From: Chloroflexota bacterium
GTDB taxonomy: Bacteria; Chloroflexota; Dehalococcoidia; JACPPY01
NCBI GenBank assembly: GCA_016189825.1
Contig: JACPRR010000213.1
Span: forward strand, 1-5,332
Length of the DNA: 5,332 nt
Direction: 5' to 3'
Shown here: positions 1-3,943 of the stretch, in pieces
Numbering within the stretch: the stretch's first letter is position 1
Layout: each line of letters begins with the position of its first letter
The notes under the pieces: generated by a model
The model's input: only the letters and a program-made list of their open reading frames with translations
What the model was told of the DNA's origin: nothing
Databases searched by the model: none
Translations under genes and position numbers: made by a program

Positions 1-188
1 CCAAGCACTATCCTCAGGAGATCATCTACTACATGAACACGAGAGGGGCGGACAAGGTCTTCTTCGCCACCGCGTACCCGATCATCGACTTCCGCAGGGC
101 CATGACCGAGGTAAAAGACCTGCCCCTTAAGGACAATGTCTGGCCCAAGTTCCTCAGAGAGAACGCAAAGAAGGTATTCAAGATCTGA
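1..188 (+). CDS. Amidohydrolase-2 family protein, C-terminal fragment
   Basis: The reading frame is open from the window edge (first full codon at 3) to a TGA at 186-188, giving the last 61 residues of a protein whose start lies outside. The segment reads as the end of an amidohydrolase-2 (ACMSD-like, TIM-barrel metal hydrolase/decarboxylase) protein. It has a strand ending in FFATAYP, then a helix (FRRAMTEV), then the typical closing pattern LRENAKKVFKI, which matches the family's 'ENA-x-x-x-F-x-L' ending. In most family members the strand reads G(S/T)DYP and its Asp binds or activates at the metal site; here that position is Ala (codon 72-74). The next gene follows 41 bp later on the same strand, so the two are probably one operon. 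The substrate cannot be inferred. The family call is fairly secure; its activity is uncertain. Confidence 0.72.
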   Translation, partial: KHYPQEIIYYMNTRGADKVFFATAYPIIDFRRAMTEVKDLPLKDNVWPKFLRENAKKVFKI

Positions 189-216
189 CGCTGGCGCGGG
201 CGTTGAAGGACCGGGC

Positions 217-222
217 AGGAGG
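217..222 (+). promoter_or_regulatory. Shine-Dalgarno AGGAGG that sets the crotonase start
   Basis: A perfect AGGAGG lies 7 bases before the ATG at 230. It selects that ATG over the in-frame TTG at 203, which would add nine residues with no family counterpart and would place the Shine-Dalgarno sequence inside the gene. Confidence 0.85.
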
Positions 223-229
223 CCCAAAC

Positions 230-1042
230 ATGGCAAGCGAGCAAGAAGTGCTGTTTTCGGTCAAAGACCACGTCGGCACCATCACGATCAACCGGCCTGA
301 GAAGAGGAACGCGCTCACCACTGCGGTCATGGAGGAGATGCGCCGCCTTCTCGGCGTCGTAAAGCGGGACGATGACGTCAAGGTCCTCGTGATCACCGGG
401 AGTCCCGGCGCCTTCTGCTCCGGCTCGGACGTGGAAAAGCGGCTCCTGCCCCGGATGAAGGAAGGCCACTACACGCCGCTCGAGGAAACCAGGGCGGACC
501 TCCTGGAACCGGCTATGCTCTACCTGCCGACTGCGTTCTACGACGTCGGCAAGCCGACCATCGCCGCGATAAACGGGGTCGCCGCTGGCGGCGGTCTGTC
601 ACTGGCGCTGCTTTGTGATTTCAGGATCGCTTCAGACAGGGCGCGCTTCATCGCTTCCTGGGCCAATGTCGGCCTGACCCCCGACATCGCCGCCACCTTC
701 ACGCTGCCTCGGATCATCGGCGCGGACCGCGCCCTGAAGATGTTCTACGGGAGGGAGACGGTCGATGCCTCCGAGGCGGAACGCATCCACCTCGTCACCG
801 CTGTGGTGCCTCATGATGACCTGATGAAGGCGGTACTCGACCTCGCGACGACCATCGCTTCCGGCCCGTCCGTGGCCCTCGAACTGACACGCGAGGCAGT
901 CCACCGTAGCTTGCTCAGCGATCTACAAAGCCAACTCTACTTCGAGAACTACGCCCAGGGAGTATGCTTCATGTCGCAGGATTTCCAAGAAGGCGTCAAG
1001 GCGTTCCTGGAAAAGAGGCGGCCCGTATACCGGGGCAGGTGA
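230..1042 (+). CDS. Enoyl-CoA hydratase/isomerase (crotonase) family protein, PaaG-like active site
   Basis: A 270-residue crotonase-fold protein, normal length for the family. Residues 15-28 (VGTITINRPEKRNA) are the N-terminal signature. AFCSGSD (61-67) and GVAAGGG (116-122) form the two oxyanion-hole segments that bind the acyl-CoA thioester. The hydratase Glu pair is absent: the GGG-x-E position is Ser124, and the second Glu position, shortly after F140, is Trp144. Instead GLTPD (148-152) followed by LPR (159-161) resembles PaaG and related enoyl-CoA isomerases, where the Asp is the catalytic acid/base. Isomerisation of a double bond in a CoA thioester is therefore likelier than hydration, though this is inference from motif alignment by eye. 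It probably shares a transcript with the amidohydrolase upstream and converges on the acyl-CoA dehydrogenase with 27 bp between stops. The substrate is unknown. Confidence 0.9.
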   Translation: MASEQEVLFSVKDHVGTITINRPEKRNALTTAVMEEMRRLLGVVKRDDDVKVLVITGSPGAFCSGSDVEKRLLPRMKEGHYTPLEETRADLLEPAMLYLPTAFYDVGKPTIAAINGVAAGGGLSLALLCDFRIASDRARFIASWANVGLTPDIAATFTLPRIIGADRALKMFYGRETVDASEAERIHLVTAVVPHDDLMKAVLDLATTIASGPSVALELTREAVHRSLLSDLQSQLYFENYAQGVCFMSQDFQEGVKAFLEKRRPVYRGR

Positions 1043-1069
1043 ACGGCGCACGCGCGACCGGACCCGGTA

Positions 1070-2218
1070 TCATCGCAGCCTGAGCCCGAACAGGCCCCTT
1101 GCGATCACGAGCTTAAGCACCTCAGGGGTTGCCTGCGCGAAGGTCCATGTGCGGGCATCCCGGTAGTAGCGCTCCACCGGGAACCGCTTCGAGCAACCGA
1201 TCCCTCCGTAGGTCCTTACCGCAAGATTGGCCGCCTTCAGCACTGCGTCAGCCGCCATCACCTTGGCCATGGCCGTTTCCTTGCGATGCTCGATGCCTTT
1301 GTCTCCGAGCAGGCATGCCTTCCAGATCAGCAGCCTTGCCGACTCAATCAGCGAGGCCACTTCGGCGGCCTCAAAGCTTATGGCCTGGTTCTCGGCCAGC
1401 GGCCGCCCGAAGACAATGCGGTTCTTGCCGCGCAAGATAACGGCATCGAGGCTGGCCCGCGCCAGCCCCAGGTAACCTGCGGCAACCGTGGCCCGGGTAT
1501 TGTCCATCACGCCCAGCGCGGCCCGCAGCCCTTCGCCTTCTTTGCCCACAAGGTTCTTCAGAGGGACACGAACGTTCTTCAGCGACAGCTCGATATCCTG
1601 ATGCCCGCGGACACCCATGCACGGTATGACTTCAGCGACCGTGAAGCCGGGTGTGTCCCTCTCGACGATCACCGCATTTACTGCGTTCGGCCCGAGATAG
1701 GGAGCTTTGCCGACAACTATCGAATTGCGCAGGTTGCCAAAGCTAGCGTACCGCTTCCTCCCGTTTATGACGAACTCGCCGCCATCCTTCTCGATCGTCG
1801 TCTCAATTGCCGAGGTGTCCGACCCGGCGCCGGGCTCGGTCAAGGCGAGTGTGAGCCCGAGCTCGGCGCCATCGATAATCCGCGGCAGGACCGTCCTCTT
1901 CTGTTCGTCGGTACCCGCGGCGATCAGCACGTTCAGCCCGATCTGCTCCATAGCAGCGGCATATGATGGCAGGTAGTACCCGATCTCCTCGACGACGACG
2001 GCCGCAGTCAGGAACCCCATGCCGAGCCCGCCGTATTCCCTGGGCACGTAGATATGGGGGAGGCGGTATGGAGGCTGCGCCATTTTCCTCCACACCTCCC
2101 AGCTAAACTGGTCTTTCTCGTCCACCTCGGCGGCGATGGGGCGCAGCTCTTTCTCGCCGAACTCCTTCGCCAGGCATTGCATGCGCTTCTGCTCTTCGGA
2201 TAGCTCGAAATCGATCAT
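1070..2218 (-). CDS. Acyl-CoA dehydrogenase-family flavoprotein lacking the catalytic Glu
   Basis: A 382-residue protein of standard acyl-CoA dehydrogenase length and domain order. It has an N-terminal helical domain (DFELSEEQKRM, about 3-120), a middle beta domain with the FAD/substrate signature LALTEPGAGSDTS (124-136), and a C-terminal helical domain with FGRPLAENQAI (270-280) and YGGIG (337-341). In family enzymes a Glu abstracts the alpha proton. Its usual site, Glu of the 'YEGT' motif after YRDA, is Gln362 here (AQAT, codon 1133-1135). The alternative site used by isovaleryl-CoA dehydrogenase (LDLER) is Thr241 (MDNTR). It may use another base, catalyse a different flavin reaction such as reduction, or be non-catalytic. 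The ATG at 2218 is preceded by TAGGAG with a short 3-base gap, and by AAAGG further out. It lies 37 bp downstream of the Crp/Fnr gene on the same strand, so an operon is likely. Confidence 0.92.
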   Translation of the reverse strand: MIDFELSEEQKRMQCLAKEFGEKELRPIAAEVDEKDQFSWEVWRKMAQPPYRLPHIYVPREYGGLGMGFLTAAVVVEEIGYYLPSYAAAMEQIGLNVLIAAGTDEQKRTVLPRIIDGAELGLTLALTEPGAGSDTSAIETTIEKDGGEFVINGRKRYASFGNLRNSIVVGKAPYLGPNAVNAVIVERDTPGFTVAEVIPCMGVRGHQDIELSLKNVRVPLKNLVGKEGEGLRAALGVMDNTRATVAAGYLGLARASLDAVILRGKNRIVFGRPLAENQAISFEAAEVASLIESARLLIWKACLLGDKGIEHRKETAMAKVMAADAVLKAANLAVRTYGGIGCSKRFPVERYYRDARTWTFAQATPEVLKLVIARGLFGLRLR

Positions 2219-2255
2219 TTGCTCCTACCTTTGGGCTCGAAGAACGACGCGGGCG

Positions 2256-2954
2256 TTAGTCCGAGTGGTCGGCGATCCGCCTGAGTTCCTCCGGCCTGAT
2301 GACGACGACTCGCCTGCCTTCCTTGCGGATGAAGCCATTGCGTGCGAGTTTGCCCAGCGAGGCATTGACCATCTGCCGTGTGCAGCCGATCATGCAGGCA
2401 AGGTGTTGCTGGTTCAACTTTGCCTCAGACGAGCCGTCCGCTCCATCGGCTTTGCGCTCGGACATGTCAAGCAACAGGCGCGCCAGCCGCGCGTTCACAG
2501 GCCTGAGGGACATGTCCTCCACCTGTCTGAGCAGCACGCGCAGCCGCGAGGCCAGCACACTGACGAATCTGCTCGTAACCTCGGGGCTGGAGGCCAGGAT
2601 GGCGCGGAACGCCCTGCTGGGCAGGAAATACAGGACGCTATCCTCCATCGCCTGTGCGCTCACCGGATTTGGCCCGCCATCGAACAGCGGGGCGCATTCG
2701 AAACAGCTGCCCGACCCAAGCAGTCTGACGATATGCTCATCACCATCAGGCGAACTGCGGTACAGCTTGACGCGGCCGGACTTGATGACAAAGAGTCCGG
2801 GGCAAGGCTCGTCTTGAAGGAAGACCACCTGGTCTTTCGAGTAGAGGTTCTCTTGCAGGGATTCCTCCACGACTCGGGTTGCACCTTCGTCCAGGCCGAA
2901 GAAGCACGGTATGTCGAGCAACGGGTTCCTGGCAAGGGTTTTCAGCAAGCGCAC
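2256..2954 (-). CDS. Crp/Fnr-family transcriptional regulator
   Basis: With a GTG start at 2954 this is a 232-residue two-domain regulator, the normal Crp size. Residues 12-110 are the cyclic-nucleotide-binding-like beta roll (LLDIPCFFGL, FVIKSGRVKLYRSSPDG, LLGSG). Residues 112-150 are the dimer helix. Residues 154-220 are the winged helix-turn-helix with recognition segment GCTRQMVNAS (190-199). The Arg-Ser pair that holds cAMP phosphate in Crp is missing; the segment FECAPLFDGGPNPVSAQA (85-102) instead recalls DNR/NnrR-type sensors. There is no N-terminal four-Cys cluster of FNR type. The frame stays open to a GTG at 3101, but that adds 49 residues without family support and would bury the operator (3007-3024) in coding sequence, so I prefer 2954; no strong Shine-Dalgarno decides it. 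It is likely the regulator of the two palindromes upstream and is probably co-transcribed with the dehydrogenase gene. Confidence 0.88.
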   Translation of the reverse strand: MRLLKTLARNPLLDIPCFFGLDEGATRVVEESLQENLYSKDQVVFLQDEPCPGLFVIKSGRVKLYRSSPDGDEHIVRLLGSGSCFECAPLFDGGPNPVSAQAMEDSVLYFLPSRAFRAILASSPEVTSRFVSVLASRLRVLLRQVEDMSLRPVNARLARLLLDMSERKADGADGSSEAKLNQQHLACMIGCTRQMVNASLGKLARNGFIRKEGRRVVVIRPEELRRIADHSD

Positions 2955-2983
2955 CTGTCCCGCCGGTGAAATCGAATCGTAAT

Positions 2984-3013
2984 ATCGTACCAGCGAGAGC
3001 GGGGTCCTGTCAC
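2984..3013 (-). promoter_or_regulatory. Possible leftward promoter for the Crp/Fnr gene
   Basis: On the minus strand, GTGACA (3013-3008, five of six matches to TTGACA) is followed after 18 bp by TACGAT (2989-2984, four of six matches to TATAAT) with an upstream TG giving an extended -10. Transcription would begin near 2977, about 22 bases before the GTG at 2954. The -35 overlaps the left operator, so bound regulator could repress its own gene. A weaker alternative -10, GATATT (2986-2981), would place the operator at -41.5 for activation. Predicted by eye only. Confidence 0.4.
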
Positions 3014-3024
3014 ATTTTTGACAG
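3007..3024. promoter_or_regulatory. Left Crp/Fnr-type operator
   Basis: A perfect inverted repeat CTGTCA-CATTTT-TGACAG. The core TGTCA-N6-TGACA has the half-site spacing of Crp-family sites (TGTGA-N6-TCACA) and closely resembles the TGTCA half-site known for CooA. It lies 53 bp upstream of the regulator's start at 2954 and in front of the rightward operon, so it could control both directions. The recognition helix of the adjacent regulator carries Arg193-Gln194 where Crp has Arg-Glu, which fits a half-site differing from TGTGA. Confidence 0.8.
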
Positions 3025-3041
3025 AACCATAAAAAGTCGAG

Positions 3042-3050
3042 TGTTACAAT
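3042..3050 (+). promoter_or_regulatory. Rightward promoter P1, extended -10 (class II geometry)
   Basis: TGTTACAAT is an extended -10 (TGnTATAAT with one mismatch); the hexamer TACAAT is at 3045-3050 and transcription would start near A3057. There is no -35 at 17 bp. The TTGACA inside the operator (3018-3023) is 21 bp away, too far for normal use. The operator centre (3015.5) falls at -41.5 relative to A3057, the position of class II Crp/Fnr activation. The leader to the first gene would be about 175 bases and would run through the second operator. Confidence 0.65.
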
Positions 3051-3155
3051 AACTCTAGAGAATGCCGAGCCACAGTTCTCTATCAGCGTCCTGGCAAGCA
3101 CGCCATCCGGCGCGCAAAATCAGACTGCCATATCCTAACCAGCGAAAACGCCGTC

Positions 3156-3173
3156 CTGTCACATTTTTGACAG
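3156..3173. promoter_or_regulatory. Right Crp/Fnr-type operator
   Basis: Identical to the left operator over all 18 bases (CTGTCA-CATTTT-TGACAG). It lies 59 bp before the GTG of the first gene of the oxidoreductase operon. Being the nearer of the two sites, it is the likelier main control point of that operon. Confidence 0.82.
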
Positions 3174-3190
3174 AATCGCCGAAGGTCGGA

Positions 3191-3199
3191 TGTTACAAT
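3191..3199 (+). promoter_or_regulatory. Rightward promoter P2, extended -10 (class II geometry)
   Basis: TGTTACAAT again, with TACAAT at 3194-3199 and a likely start near A3206. The operator centre (3164.5) is again at -41.5. The leader to the GTG at 3232 would be about 26 bases and contains the ribosome binding site GAGGTG (3219-3224). This is the most probable promoter of the operon. Confidence 0.7.
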
Positions 3200-3231
3200 C
3201 CAAGTAGCGACGAATTGCGAGGTGTGATGAC

Positions 3232-3396
3232 GTGAGCGAAAACAAGTCAAAGCCAGGAGAAGACCGAGTCCCCGCGGGCCAGCGGTTCCTGGACGACATA
3301 TTCTTGCTATTAGCCCTTGGGCTGGGCATCCCGCTCTTGTTGTACATCGTCTGGTCGGTGATCGACCTGGTACGTGTCCCGGTATTCCAACCTTAG
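3232..3396 (+). CDS. Small single-helix membrane protein, candidate oxidase subunit IIa-like
   Basis: A 54-residue frame from GTG (3232) to TAG (3394-3396), preceded by GAGGTG at 7 bases. Residues 1-18 are hydrophilic and charged (SENKSKPGEDR). Residues about 23-45 (DIFLLLALGLGIPLLLYIVW) form one strong transmembrane helix, and the tail is short (DLVRVPVFQP). The stop codon overlaps the AGGAG of the subunit II gene, with 12 bp between the two genes, indicating translational coupling. In ba3-type oxidases a small one-helix subunit (IIa, CbaD in Thermus) accompanies subunits I and II. Position, size and topology fit such a role, but I recognise no specific sequence signature. It could instead be an assembly or unrelated small membrane protein. 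That it is a real gene is well supported by start signal, operon spacing and helix. Confidence 0.72.
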   Translation: MSENKSKPGEDRVPAGQRFLDDIFLLLALGLGIPLLLYIVWSVIDLVRVPVFQP

Positions 3397-3408
3397 GAGT
3401 AAGGTGTT

Positions 3409-3939
3409 ATGAGCAGCCTTGCATCTCCAGAACGCGTCTGGTGGAAGCCACTCACATGGGATGAAAAACTCTGGGTCACGATGGCAGTAGTCTTCGCGCT
3501 GGGGTTGTTCGCCTTCATGTTCATCTGGATGGGGGTGGGGAAACAGAACATACCCACCGAGACCTACCGGGTGAGCAAAGAACAGTTCAGTCAGGCTTCC
3601 CAGAGAATGGTAGACAGGTACAAGGTGAGGGAAGAAAGCGGGGTGCCGGTGGTGAGCCCGCCGCCGGGCAGCGATGTGTACCTCGTGGCCAGGACATTCC
3701 AATGGGCGCCCATACTACAGCTCAAGAAGGGACAGACCTACCGCCTGCACCTTTCCTCTATGGACTTCCAACATGGCTTCTCGGTGCAGCCCGGCAACCT
3801 CAACCTGATGGTGATTCCGGGATACGACTTCGTGGCCACCATTACCCCGGACAAGGCGGGGACATTCACAGTCGTATGCAACGAGTTCTGTGGCCTCGGC
3901 CATCAGGCCATGGTGGGAAAGATAATCGTAACGGAGTAA
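3409..3939 (+). CDS. Heme-copper oxidoreductase subunit II with CuA centre (ba3-like)
   Basis: A 176-residue subunit II, close to the short Thermus ba3 type. Residues about 21-43 form a single N-terminal membrane anchor, and the rest is an exported cupredoxin domain. The CuA ligands are complete: His122 in the DFQHGFS segment, then CNEFCGLGHQAM (157-168) supplying Cys157, Glu159 (backbone), Cys161, His165 and Met168. The spacing equals that of Thermus ba3 with an offset of eight. CuA accepts electrons from a periplasmic or membrane-attached carrier and passes them to subunit I. Residues 60-90 are a polar linker with PPPG. Translation starts at ATG 3409 with AGGAG nine bases and AAGGTG two bases upstream. 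No cytochrome c domain is fused. Subunit I follows 4 bp later. Standard annotation would say cytochrome c oxidase subunit II; the neighbour's altered active site argues for caution about the acceptor. Confidence 0.93.
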   Translation: MSSLASPERVWWKPLTWDEKLWVTMAVVFALGLFAFMFIWMGVGKQNIPTETYRVSKEQFSQASQRMVDRYKVREESGVPVVSPPPGSDVYLVARTFQWAPILQLKKGQTYRLHLSSMDFQHGFSVQPGNLNLMVIPGYDFVATITPDKAGTFTVVCNEFCGLGHQAMVGKIIVTE

Positions 3940-3943
3940 TGTA

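Larger units (their letters stand above)
2989..3050 (+). repeat. Direct repeat copy 1: operator plus promoter unit
   Basis: This 62-bp segment aligns without gaps to 3138-3199, with 50 of 62 positions identical by my hand count. The longest identical run is 23 bases (3004-3026), covering the palindrome. Identity is concentrated in ACCAGCGA at the left edge, the palindrome, and the -10 box at the right edge, while the linker between palindrome and -10 has diverged in sequence but not in length. This is the pattern expected when a duplicated promoter is kept for function. Confidence 0.85.
3138..3199 (+). repeat. Direct repeat copy 2: operator plus promoter unit
   Basis: Second copy of the 62-bp unit, offset exactly 149 bp from copy 1. 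Palindrome, linker length and -10 box are all retained. The 87 bp between the copies (3051-3137) show no clear gene or further copy. Confidence 0.85.

Noticed and set aside
203..229. Upstream TTG start for the crotonase gene
   Set aside because: The AGGAGG at 217-222 is ideally placed for the ATG at 230 and would lie within the longer gene.
1057..1068. Short inverted repeat ACCGGACCCGGT between the two convergent genes as a terminator
   Set aside because: The stem is only 4-5 bp with a tiny loop and no T-run, so it is not a supportable terminator.
1286..1966. 226-codon plus-strand frame opposite the acyl-CoA dehydrogenase gene
   Set aside because: Antisense shadow; the minus-strand protein has complete family motifs along its length.
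2136..2969. Long plus-strand frame opposite the Crp/Fnr gene
   Set aside because: It is the antisense shadow of a clear Crp/Fnr protein in GC-rich DNA and has no recognisable domains.
3018..3050. TTGACA in the operator as a normal -35 for P1 (and likewise 3167-3199 for P2)
   Set aside because: The spacer to TACAAT is 21 bp in both copies, too long for ordinary sigma-70 recognition. The TTGACA is better explained as part of the palindrome.
3062..3235. A 57-codon plus-strand frame starting just after the predicted P1 start and ending in a GTGA overlap with the small membrane gene
   Set aside because: It has no ribosome binding site, runs straight through the second operator and promoter, and gives an Arg/Pro-rich sequence with no protein-like features. 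The overlap is probably chance, though a leaderless peptide cannot be excluded.
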